Of a stretch of DNA of 64,000 nucleotides, positions 28,401 through 35,164 are shown in pieces. The translations under genes and the position numbers were made by a program. Origin of the DNA: Bdellovibrionales bacterium (GTDB lineage Bacteria > Bdellovibrionota > UBA1018 > CAIMNF01); assembly GCA_018266375.1 (NCBI GenBank), contig JAFEAO010000005.1, forward strand, positions 192,619 to 256,618. The letters run 5' to 3'. Each line of letters begins with the position of its first letter. Position 1 is the stretch's first letter. The notes under the pieces are model-generated. The model searched no databases and was not told where the DNA came from. It was given only the letters and a program-made list of their open reading frames with translations.

Positions 28401-30192
28401 GGCACCATCGGGCCTGGATCTCAATCCAAGCGGCTCAATCGGGTACGCGGATTACACCAACAATGGTTACAAAGCGACTTTTAACTATGATACCACCAGT
28501 GGATTCACGGTTACCAAAACTTACTCGGATACAACGCCAAGTACAGTACGCACAATTGTCGCTCCTGTATTCAAAGGCGAAAGAGTAACTTTTACCGCAA
28601 CACTTGGAGCAACCCCGACATCGCCCTATCCAAACTACCGCTGGTACGTGAACGGTTGCTTGCGCGACGCTGGCTCTCTGACCACCCCGACGGCGTCTTT
28701 AAGCCTACTCATTAAAAACGATATGAACGGACTCAATAACGATTGCACCGGTCAATATAACTTTAGCGAAAACAACGCTGGAGCACTCGGAAAAATCGTC
28801 GTTAGGCTTGCAATCGTGAACGGATCTGAAACGATTAGTTCAGCAAGCGACGGTGCGACAAATTATTATATTTGGAACAACGATGTCATCAACAGTGATC
28901 CGAGCTTACAAACCGATACGACTATCGCAAAATCGGCGCCGATCAAATTTAATACCTCGTCTTATTACACCGGCACCCAACCTTCTAAGTTCGGATTTCC
29001 GGTCAGCTACTCTGGCAAAAGTTTTTTTGCTTACACCGACTACGCTGGTGCGGCTGTCGGTCTAAAAATACGCTTGCGCGAAATCAATTCGGATGGCAGC
29101 CTCAGTGCGTCCACAAACTCCATGGATCTAAATTGTGCTTCGAATTTTGAATCACAGCCAGTGTGGATGGGCATACAACCCCAAGCCAATGGCAAATTGC
29201 TTGTCGTTGCATCAACAGTCACCAACCCATACCCAACAGGCGGCAGTGCCAACCTAGTTTATGGCATGAGCTCAAAAACCTGCTATCGAAATGACTTCAC
29301 TACTGCGACCACGACACAAAATTATCTTAACTTGGGCGGCGCTTCCTCAGTACCAGCAGGCTACCTCGCCTTTTCGAAGTACCTGCAGTCCAGCACTTCA
29401 ACCGCCTATTATACCAACACCGCTTCGATCTACAAGGATGGTACGAACGAATCCAATTACTTCTTCGTCGCAGGCACCAGTTCTACGGCTCAACATTGGA
29501 CTTACAGCCCTCAGCCGATGTATTCAAGTACGCCCACGGAGTTTCTAGCCCCTAACATCAATAACATTGTCCGCAAGACGATCATTGACGGTTCGAATAT
29601 GTTTCAACTCATCGGTGCAAGCGCCAACAATCAAAATGGCTGGCAGGGTGCGATCTTGATCAGCAGTGTATCGCCGAACAGTGGTACAACCACCCGACTT
29701 GATGCCACGATCACGAATCGAGTCGCATTTAAATCAATTTCACCAGGCGTAACCGATTGCGCATTTGACGGCACACCTCTTGACGGGGTTTACGACTCCT
29801 CCTCTGACTCTTTATTCGTGCTCTCTGCGTCGAACGATGGCACCAATCTTGGTCATTTTATTCAGATTCGCAATGCAACAACCAGCCCGACGTGCACGAA
29901 CATCGCCGACGTCCTGAATCCGTCCCTGGATTCCAACGATTACAACCCAAACATAACGAAAACGGTGTTGGATAACAGCCGCGGTCTAATTTATGGAATC
30001 ATTAACCAGGTCTCTGGATCCAGCAATCAATTATACATATTTGATATTTATACTAAGAAAATGGTGACGCGCGACATTTCTTCGAGCATCGTTCCTTACG
30101 AGGTCACCTACTCTCCAGAGATGAACGCCCTCTATATTTACGACAATCGCCGTACCGGTTCTATTTATCCGACTCTTTACAGAGTATGGTAA
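22462..30192 (+). CDS. Giant (2576 aa) lipoprotein with Ig/cadherin-like beta domains
   Basis: The start encodes a lipoprotein signal with lipobox ISAC (C24) and T at +2. I do not recognise a single named family. The long extracellular part is Thr/Ser/Asn-rich and beta-predicted. Segments resemble cadherin- or Ig-like modules of large bacterial surface proteins: SISLSVQAFDIDDD, WSCVFKVIDPDLDED, CQFSWVPASSGADDG followed by FTAQDNFG, and ATLGATPTSPYPNYRWYVNG. FG-GAP calcium loops are absent. The last 300 residues look like propeller repeats of another type (LYIFDIYTKKMV, YSPEMNALYIYD). It starts 14 bases after lipoprotein 2 and has the same codon style. Its size suggests a fibre or scaffold at the cell surface that works with the two FG-GAP lipoproteins. 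Confidence 0.75.
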   Translation: MGGYLIRSRLALTVCGFALWISACTGGQGSAPQNGGILLQTGSKLTIDLTDIADLGQLETAQISLKSASPNFTTSNLLLDLTDIIRTDVNGTHQHNIVLPKAIQDQRPLLIAVNMPDLGSQIVDIVYDSDSYVKPGIASSLAYELIKYYPGNLLTDYDAKKFGGIKSLIQSRVDQLIGESEQLSLNSVRYDRIMNYFMNGLAFNIPFLTAIKDYGIDYGWTPITPSGLQASDTPENSTVNYQYASAFTVNGSAAPFNPFNHSNNASRLMPGSASINPSTNIFVLEGKSISLSVQAFDIDDDFIDKNFIVQYLPRTLPSVLANSTVIPEPTPEYQVITNLSTPEGTDVYNSNKIAYNEALDLQYYNVDGDTAFRNVYYLISDGMVRIPYRWAFKYVDVNRQPKILVNNNKINDTSLDNALAGSEPESPTGWRQHASHCETDSNATYNDGSGNSVTYQPIHSRSDGPWSCVFKVIDPDLDEDPNAAPDQFSYAVTQIDSFTEVKANNDNIWPPLAPYTLANPKKALGTTLPTCTDANGIIHRSCGLALYQITIDNAVKVAAEQKSDLMFNYDAIVYDRPQNGLSTQRTLSRTVQFLPVPPRIVNFSSPTPGPTTASLDQIDVDGVGNRTYSRFDAYLSDIFFRADPGQTVASITDIGFDNNLTGASNRTAFMQGSAIPLSDYITQPHNLNGTYVTFDPITSAAIDGGAGNIQLLGHSMKPYDASTYKEPREYDSTCNLADNNYSATENWDQRKPSSPLQAAQTGGWTFEIDAIDFDNVGLRPGEPTDRIFFKFSTDIATSTFSTQGLFEYCRFTNPNTDILSYQTYNAVGPLAAVDPDLCAWDPSPPIEMQPIPVYYKVVDAGVTKVKKLVYHRIRMKWRPKDQGLTGKSALDPAGYIRNLLNNFTLNGNRYANNGETLDIVKLNAPIAIVAKRKDMQPCLSGTAGLTQIIHQLSQSPNAGYFNVLDENKTLMMYPYYSGALMGRMEAELKLMGTRSITDPEILKWLPYSDNCTTRDLADVSGPAPTPPPTISNSEPIILYSRSSDATDTARLRLVSATNPIPPTTGGGNFCYRNHFKPLTVSGKTYNSVIIIENLNTTSNYTVSLDPNCFSRSSLDFNPDIKYVAIASRCTGYTINQSLWSDSNSIGTVKYIMDPAALGFTGVALVDTTFKLFPSLYQVDTSSDPNSNNTLMWELNPLDTFVYNSSTGYPEYQGYGTWVPSDAVNLGPTPAPGTPTNPNVLTQYVDWDNGGPSTPLYLSIATPTPDPSTSDVFFRPVPGDSTRIQVFSKNHATATFPFMTSDVANTTMLELDPFDIHTFVLGAPSASVPTTPPVFSGVGRAGCTSAPPSYPAIATLDYNSLKTYHQCQFSWVPASSGADDGKRFSYAFTAQDNFGASTGVMGVGGRHPSGLSTTGIPSDNLSVANGPQSTFYIDMESIENNIAPFFTSTLNGSTITMPYNSSGGAAGWTTVYSGSSGVQPTCPSAQTGFPCSLSVANGDTLSSSTSTNLVEGVTTTINIYGKDNNKTLQLKSLSATRPTQVLIVDGPHQGRSMNVTTFSTMSWNVTPVTSNGTVTVSFSWTPTDAEANLLSNLGGFLIPITITDQTYAAASDPGFPSQFVVPSLKNTIWIWAKINVKNNTPTVFLVNSSNVETPLNGATVQFQSGTAAYYRVRIKDTDLARVQLSGEVTGFNPAISLPPFVTPSPAGTPYLSGNYIIQDMYWGGTASNSDLGTYTSPSLTVTDPGDPTLGLGINPDAGSPPRAKISSGGNSFSVPFNIQVIGKPMFLVPNMTQNQVFAYSSQPFYYPLALSISRPVEIGQAMFIGIDNATTVTPVKRSASGLGLYVSEKNVLEWLNPLFTDITNPADRVLPLYGIRASYCNAATPTKILIRYNKSTNTIEQCKISAADVTNNLSMLQNLSITLVNGGSIPSVPSIIASNVTRYYTPTPTPAATSQALNQQFADFKGRCGALCNYAPVTSNAAPSGLDLNPSGSIGYADYTNNGYKATFNYDTTSGFTVTKTYSDTTPSTVRTIVAPVFKGERVTFTATLGATPTSPYPNYRWYVNGCLRDAGSLTTPTASLSLLIKNDMNGLNNDCTGQYNFSENNAGALGKIVVRLAIVNGSETISSASDGATNYYIWNNDVINSDPSLQTDTTIAKSAPIKFNTSSYYTGTQPSKFGFPVSYSGKSFFAYTDYAGAAVGLKIRLREINSDGSLSASTNSMDLNCASNFESQPVWMGIQPQANGKLLVVASTVTNPYPTGGSANLVYGMSSKTCYRNDFTTATTTQNYLNLGGASSVPAGYLAFSKYLQSSTSTAYYTNTASIYKDGTNESNYFFVAGTSSTAQHWTYSPQPMYSSTPTEFLAPNINNIVRKTIIDGSNMFQLIGASANNQNGWQGAILISSVSPNSGTTTRLDATITNRVAFKSISPGVTDCAFDGTPLDGVYDSSSDSLFVLSASNDGTNLGHFIQIRNATTSPTCTNIADVLNPSLDSNDYNPNITKTVLDNSRGLIYGIINQVSGSSNQLYIFDIYTKKMVTRDISSSIVPYEVTYSPEMNALYIYDNRRTGSIYPTLYRVW

Positions 30193-30210
30193 AAGCCCTA
30201 CTGTGAAATT

Positions 30211-31197
30211 ATGGCATCTTCCAAAAAAAAACTGCTGTTGGTTTTGATCCTCGTCATGACCGCCGGTGGCGCAATCCTTTGGACCCATAACCACCCACAA
30301 ACCCCGATACGGCGTACTGACGGCGGCCAACCTCAAAAAAGCGTCGAAGCCATCCTTCAAGAGCGCTCTACTCAAGCATCGGGTTCATTATTAACCCCAC
30401 TTGGTAAAGCGTTCATCGCAAAAGACTGGTCCACCTTTAAAAATCTCTATCAACCGGCTACGCAATATCACGATCTTGCCGAAATCATTCGGGCCCTCTA
30501 CATTCAAAATCAATTTTCAAGTTGGACTACCGACGACATGGATGAAGTTTTAAAAATTACTTATAACACTCTAGAACGGATTGAACCAAAAAACCGCGCA
30601 CTAGCGTCACTCTTATTAACGCAGTTTTACCGCTTACCATTGCCTCAAAAACAGAGCTCCACTTATCAACAGCTTGAGTCTTGGGTTTCAAATCAAGCTT
30701 CCGGCACCTTTTTAAATCGTCTCTCCGTTACCAAACTTGTACAACAAGATCTGCACCCTTCCGACAAAGTGATCAAATCTTTTATCGCCGGATATCAATC
30801 CCCCCTTGATAACGTCAGCACAACCGAGTGGATCCGAATGACCGATGATATCCGATCTCCCTTGGTCCGTGATCAGTGTTTCAAGGAGCTTTTGCGTCTT
30901 TATCCGAAGCTGCGACCGGCCGAAAAATCACAAGCACTAATCATGTTGGGGCATGAACCCGCCATTAACGCCAAGTCGATTGTGAAGTATGCTTTGGAAA
31001 GCCTTCAGAGCGACGAACAGCAAACCTTCGAAGCCGGTTTGAAAACCGTATCAAACCTCTTGAATGCAAACCTATTGGATTCCAATCAAAAAACGACAGC
31101 CGTCAAAAGGTTGACGAATCTCTCAGCGGAATTGAAAACCCCTTTTGTAAACGCGAAGATAGGCGATTTACTGCCTAAACTCTCTACAAGTCATTAA
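30211..31197 (+). CDS. Signal-anchored alpha-helical hypothetical protein
   Basis: The family is not recognised. A basic N-terminus (MASSKKK) and one hydrophobic segment (about residues 7-26) predict an inner-membrane anchor with a periplasmic domain of about 300 residues. The body is helical with HEAT/TPR-like rhythm (repeated hydrophobic helices such as KSIVKYALESLQSDEQQTF and TFEAGLKTVSNLLNANLL) and has no cysteines apart from one. It begins 18 bases after the giant lipoprotein gene and ends 33 bases before the first FliF/FliG-like gene. Its position suggests a periplasmic linker between the lipoproteins and the motor, but this is inference from gene order only. Confidence 0.7.
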   Translation: MASSKKKLLLVLILVMTAGGAILWTHNHPQTPIRRTDGGQPQKSVEAILQERSTQASGSLLTPLGKAFIAKDWSTFKNLYQPATQYHDLAEIIRALYIQNQFSSWTTDDMDEVLKITYNTLERIEPKNRALASLLLTQFYRLPLPQKQSSTYQQLESWVSNQASGTFLNRLSVTKLVQQDLHPSDKVIKSFIAGYQSPLDNVSTTEWIRMTDDIRSPLVRDQCFKELLRLYPKLRPAEKSQALIMLGHEPAINAKSIVKYALESLQSDEQQTFEAGLKTVSNLLNANLLDSNQKTTAVKRLTNLSAELKTPFVNAKIGDLLPKLSTSH

Positions 31198-31230
31198 GTT
31201 CTGAACCGTGTCCGCCGAAACGCAGACAGG

Positions 31231-32403
31231 ATGAGAACCTCAAAGTTCATTGTATTACTAGGAATGTTTTTAGCGATCGTAAGCCCACGGATGCAGGCTA
31301 ACGCGTTGGATTTTTCTTCGGTGTCGATTGACCCGAACGATATCCAGCAATTTGAGCAAAGTTATGAGTCCTGGATAAAAGAAATAGTGCAAGGTTTGGT
31401 AAATAACCAAACCGCCACCGTCCTCGTCGAAATCGGTTACACGCAAAACCCTGAAAGACTTCAAACCTACGGCGAACTGAAAGCCACTCAGCATCTTCCG
31501 GGTCTTCCGGAAGTCATGGATCCACACATCTCTCACCCGAGTGAAAGCCCGCTTTCCGCTCTCGTTGAAAATCGCAAAATTAAAATCATTTTCGAGCACG
31601 CGCTCTCCGCCCCGCAAGAGAAAATCGTTGGTGAAGTTTTGAATTCAAAGCTCCGGATCAATGCAAACGCCGGCGATCAGCTCGTGGTAAGCACTCTTGA
31701 AGCCGCACCGGCCCCTGAGACCGGTGCAAACCGTCTCTTACGCGACCCCAAATTCGCGCTTTACATAATTATGGGATCACTGCTTCTCGCAGCTTTGCTT
31801 GCACGGGGTCGAAAACAAAAAACCATAGAAAAGACTCGCGAGCTTCCGGTCGAGCTTAAAGAAATGATCGTCGAAGCGACTAAAAAAGCTGCCACTCCGC
31901 CGCCGGCGCCGGTGAAGCCATTCAAGTTCACCGATGCGGATCGCTCGGTCATCAATCGTTTGATGAGCGTTGACTCCAATCTACTTACTAAAACTTCAGC
32001 AATCGTAAGTCCGACTCAGATTATCATGAAGTCGGAACCGAAAGCCGTGATCCGCGTGATTCGCTCAGAATCGTCTGAGATCATCACTCAGGCAATACAG
32101 GGGTCCTCGATTTTGTTTCAAAAGACGTTACTCAGTATCTGCACTCCGAAACAACGGAACGAAATCCGCGATATCGCTAAGAGACAAAACTTCAATAAAG
32201 AGAAAGTGATCTTCGCTCAAAACTTGCTTGCCGCTAAAATCTACCGCGAGCTTCAGAGCCTCGCACACCAAGCGGTCGACACTTTCGTCAAATCGCGCGA
32301 AGCCCGGAACTCCTCTAAAGAAGCCAAAGATCAACTTCGTCAGAGCTTGACCGTGGCTCGCACCGTCCTGACACAAGAACAAAACAGCGAGGCTCAGTTA
32401 TGA
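31231..32403 (+). CDS. FliF-C-terminal-like / short FliG-C-like membrane protein
   Basis: The 390-residue protein has an N-terminal signal segment (1-24), a periplasmic domain (about 40-158), one membrane helix (about 175-192) and a cytoplasmic part. The periplasmic domain aligns by eye with its neighbour at 32400 (shared LPGL and DP blocks) and ends in KLRINANAGDQLVVS, matching the RGDxxxV strand that precedes the second membrane helix of the flagellar MS-ring protein FliF. The cytoplasmic residues 262-345 (KAVIRVIRSESSEIITQAIQ and onward) follow the pattern of the FliG C-terminal torque domain, but the FliG middle domain is absent. The last bases overlap the next start in ATGA. I infer a rotor or adaptor subunit; homology is by pattern, not search. 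Confidence 0.6.
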   Translation: MRTSKFIVLLGMFLAIVSPRMQANALDFSSVSIDPNDIQQFEQSYESWIKEIVQGLVNNQTATVLVEIGYTQNPERLQTYGELKATQHLPGLPEVMDPHISHPSESPLSALVENRKIKIIFEHALSAPQEKIVGEVLNSKLRINANAGDQLVVSTLEAAPAPETGANRLLRDPKFALYIIMGSLLLAALLARGRKQKTIEKTRELPVELKEMIVEATKKAATPPPAPVKPFKFTDADRSVINRLMSVDSNLLTKTSAIVSPTQIIMKSEPKAVIRVIRSESSEIITQAIQGSSILFQKTLLSICTPKQRNEIRDIAKRQNFNKEKVIFAQNLLAAKIYRELQSLAHQAVDTFVKSREARNSSKEAKDQLRQSLTVARTVLTQEQNSEAQL

Positions 32404-34295
32404 TTAAGAAAAAATTAATTTGGAAGACGCTTCTATTCGTCGCTCTAGCGGCTATTACCGCCCAGTTCACGATGATGGCCAGCTTCGCGCAAGACAGTAC
32501 GGTTCAATTCCGCCAAGAAACATCTACTCTCGAAAATCTTTATCAAGACAAAGTTCGCGACAGCCTCAACAACCTGATGAATCCGGAGGACTACACGCTA
32601 GTCATTTCCGCGACCATCCGAAACGACGAGACTCGTCTAAAAGAATACAATGATGCTGTCGAAAAAAAATTCCTTCCAGGCCTCATCATTACTGACCCAA
32701 TGGGCTACAACGACGCTCATAACATCTTGCTTGAACTCAAGCAAAAAGTCGAAATCCAAGTCATCCTGTCCGAATCTGTTCCGGCGGATCGAGACAACCT
32801 CGTTCGCGAAATTCTGAAAACCAAACTTCATTTGAACGAAGAAAGCGGTGACACCATCACGGTCGTTCGAGCCGCTCGCACAATTGCATCCACGGATAAA
32901 GCCCAGACACCTGAAAAATTACCTGAACTCTCGGCTCGCATGATCGCGTTCTGGATCATTGTCAGTCTCCTCGTTTGCACGGCGGTAGCCCTCTGGCTGC
33001 ACCACCGTAGAGAGAAAGCCAAGGAGAAAGCCAAGAAAGATCAAGATGACGCCGAGAACGAGGCCAAAAAAGCTATCAGTCCCGATGTCAAAATCGAGGA
33101 TGCTGCCGACGACAAAGAAGAGGAAGAAGCCGAAGTCCCAATCAAGTCTCAGGAAGAGCTGGAGCGCGAACGTGACGCCTTAGAGATGAAACTTGCCTTC
33201 GCGAAAGGCGAGCTCGTCAAGATCGTTCGCGAGTACCCAAGCATCGTTTGCCGCGCAGTCGAAGAATTCGTCGCTCAAGGTAAAATTCAAGATGCGGTCA
33301 ATTTTCTCGAGTCGCTCGGATGGGATCAATCCCGGAAGCTCTTCAAGGAGGTCGATGCACGCCTCTGGACTCGCATTGGCGCTGCCCTTCGTGAGCGCGA
33401 TACCGATCCAAGTCTCGAAGATACTTATAACGCGGTACATGTGTTCCACCGTTTTGCGCTCTCGTTCGTACTCGAACGGGCGGGCCGCGACTCAGAAAAT
33501 CCGTTCTCGTTTATCTTCCAACTTACCTCCTCTCAACGCATCGATCTCTTGGCGCATGAAAAATCATACAATATTGCGTTGATTTCGATCTACTGCTCAG
33601 GCCCTCAGATGGGTGAATTACTCCAAGGTCTCGAACAACACAAGCAGCACGAGGTGCTTCTTGAGATCACCAAAATCAAACAGCTGCCAGAAACCGAAAT
33701 TCGCGAGAGCGTCGACGCCCTCCTCATGCGTCTTGAACGCATCAAGGCTGACCCCTCTGTTCACGTTGATGGATCGATCTTGGCGGCGGACTTCATGCGC
33801 AGCTTGCCAGCCGCGCGCGAAGAAGAACTTTATCAAATTCTTCTGGGACAACACCCGTCCGAGGCGGAAAAACTCCGTCGCGTGCGTGTGATGTTCCAGG
33901 ACGTGCCTTACTATCCTGGCGAAATGGTGCGCAAGGTAATCGAAGGCCTCGAGTCCGACGAAATCCAAAAATCACTTGTGGGTTACGACTCGACCTTCAC
34001 CGAAGCATTCCTTGCAATGCTCCCGACCAAGAAGGCCTTGATGATTCAAAACGATCTTTATCACATGACGGAGTTCCCACCGATCTCTCAGTGTGCCGAA
34101 GCTCGTCGCAAAATTTGCTCGAAACTTGAAACAGAGTTCGAAGCACAACGCTTCAGTGTGGCCGAGTATTGGCGCAACTTCGATCAACCTGGTGAACCAG
34201 AACCGGTCACGCAAGTCGTGGACGAAGTCACTTCGGTGATGGACAACCCGATCATCTTTAATGACGAACCGGGTGACGGCGAAGAAGCGGCTTAA
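32400..34295 (+). CDS. Natural FliF-FliG-like chimera (membrane rotor protein candidate)
   Basis: This 631-residue protein has a signal segment (about 7-30), a periplasmic FliF-like domain (about 40-158), one membrane helix (about 181-200), a long charged linker (200-265) and a FliG-like cytoplasmic half. FliF-like features are PEDYTLVISATIRNDE and the KLHLNEESGDTITVV strand just before the membrane, as before TM2 of FliF. FliG-like features are the middle-domain pattern YNIALISIYCSGPQMGELL (390-408) and the C-terminal armadillo and torque helices (ILAADFMRSLP at 460-470, MVRKVIEGLESDEIQKSLVG at 509-528, AFLAMLPTKKALMIQNDL at 536-553). The conserved REKFL block of FliG reads TEAFL here. It is followed by motA and motB. 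Rotor function is inferred. Confidence 0.65.
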   Translation: MIKKKLIWKTLLFVALAAITAQFTMMASFAQDSTVQFRQETSTLENLYQDKVRDSLNNLMNPEDYTLVISATIRNDETRLKEYNDAVEKKFLPGLIITDPMGYNDAHNILLELKQKVEIQVILSESVPADRDNLVREILKTKLHLNEESGDTITVVRAARTIASTDKAQTPEKLPELSARMIAFWIIVSLLVCTAVALWLHHRREKAKEKAKKDQDDAENEAKKAISPDVKIEDAADDKEEEEAEVPIKSQEELERERDALEMKLAFAKGELVKIVREYPSIVCRAVEEFVAQGKIQDAVNFLESLGWDQSRKLFKEVDARLWTRIGAALRERDTDPSLEDTYNAVHVFHRFALSFVLERAGRDSENPFSFIFQLTSSQRIDLLAHEKSYNIALISIYCSGPQMGELLQGLEQHKQHEVLLEITKIKQLPETEIRESVDALLMRLERIKADPSVHVDGSILAADFMRSLPAAREEELYQILLGQHPSEAEKLRRVRVMFQDVPYYPGEMVRKVIEGLESDEIQKSLVGYDSTFTEAFLAMLPTKKALMIQNDLYHMTEFPPISQCAEARRKICSKLETEFEAQRFSVAEYWRNFDQPGEPEPVTQVVDEVTSVMDNPIIFNDEPGDGEEAA

Positions 34296-34331
34296 AAAAT
34301 TTAACGGACTTTTGACCTAAAGGAGAAAGAT

Positions 34332-35147
34332 ATGAATATAGCAGGCTTACTCGGGATTATCAGCGGACTCAGTGTTGTCACGTTCGTAATCTCAAGCACA
34401 TCGAAAAACGCAAAAGTTTTCATGGATCCTCACGGGGTCGTAATTGTCTTGGGCGGTACCCTCACGGTTGCTCTCCTCTGCTTTCCTTTTAGCCGTTTGT
34501 TTAGAGCGGTAAAGATCGTCGCAGGCAAACTCTTGGGTCGCGGCGAATACGACTATTCGGACATGATCGACGTGATCGTGAACGCCGCACAAGTCTACCG
34601 CACCAACCCTAAGTCGGCATTGGAGGGAATCCCTGATACCGCGCACCCATTCTTCAAAGAAGGCATGCAGATGCTCGTTGAATACGGCTTTAACGCGGAT
34701 GATTTGGACAACATTCTTCAAAACTCTATCGATGGCAAAAAGAAACGCGACATGGACGAAGTCAAAGTTTGGCACACGATTTCGCGTTTTCCGCCTGCAT
34801 TCGGTCTCTTGGGTGCGACGGTCGGTATGATCGCCCTTCTCCAAACCCTCGGCGAGCCGGGCGCACAAGACCGCGTCGGTCCGGCGATGGCGACCGCTCT
34901 CGTAGCGACTTTCTACGGCTTGACCTTCGCGAACCTGGTATTCATTCCGATCTCCGAAAAGATCCACGAAGTCGCGGCTCAAGATCACGTAATGCGCAAC
35001 TTGATCAAAGAAGGAATTCATTTGATCCAGGAAAAACGCCACCCGCTCTTGATCTCTGAATATTTGAAATCGTTCCTCGATCCGAAAGACCGCGTATCGG
35101 TCGGAAATATCGAGAGCGGCGGTAAAAACGGAAAAATGGCAGCCTAA
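34332..35147 (+). CDS. motA: MotA/PomA-type stator protein
   Basis: The 271-residue product is the ion-motor stator subunit that, five around two MotB, drives rotation. Four membrane segments are visible (about 5-22, 33-52, 153-175 and 187-207). The family signature lies in segments 3-4: FGLLGATVGMIALLQTLGEP and ATALVATFYGLTFANLVFIP. The cytoplasmic loop with charged residues between segments 2 and 3 is of normal length. The spacing of AAGGAG before the ATG is good. Downstream after 17 bases comes motB; upstream is the FliF/FliG-like gene. Overall it looks like the PomA/MotA class, not the shorter TolQ/ExbB. Ion specificity cannot be told. Confidence 0.92.
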   Translation: MNIAGLLGIISGLSVVTFVISSTSKNAKVFMDPHGVVIVLGGTLTVALLCFPFSRLFRAVKIVAGKLLGRGEYDYSDMIDVIVNAAQVYRTNPKSALEGIPDTAHPFFKEGMQMLVEYGFNADDLDNILQNSIDGKKKRDMDEVKVWHTISRFPPAFGLLGATVGMIALLQTLGEPGAQDRVGPAMATALVATFYGLTFANLVFIPISEKIHEVAAQDHVMRNLIKEGIHLIQEKRHPLLISEYLKSFLDPKDRVSVGNIESGGKNGKMAA

Positions 35148-35164
35148 TCTTAGGACAAACTTGT

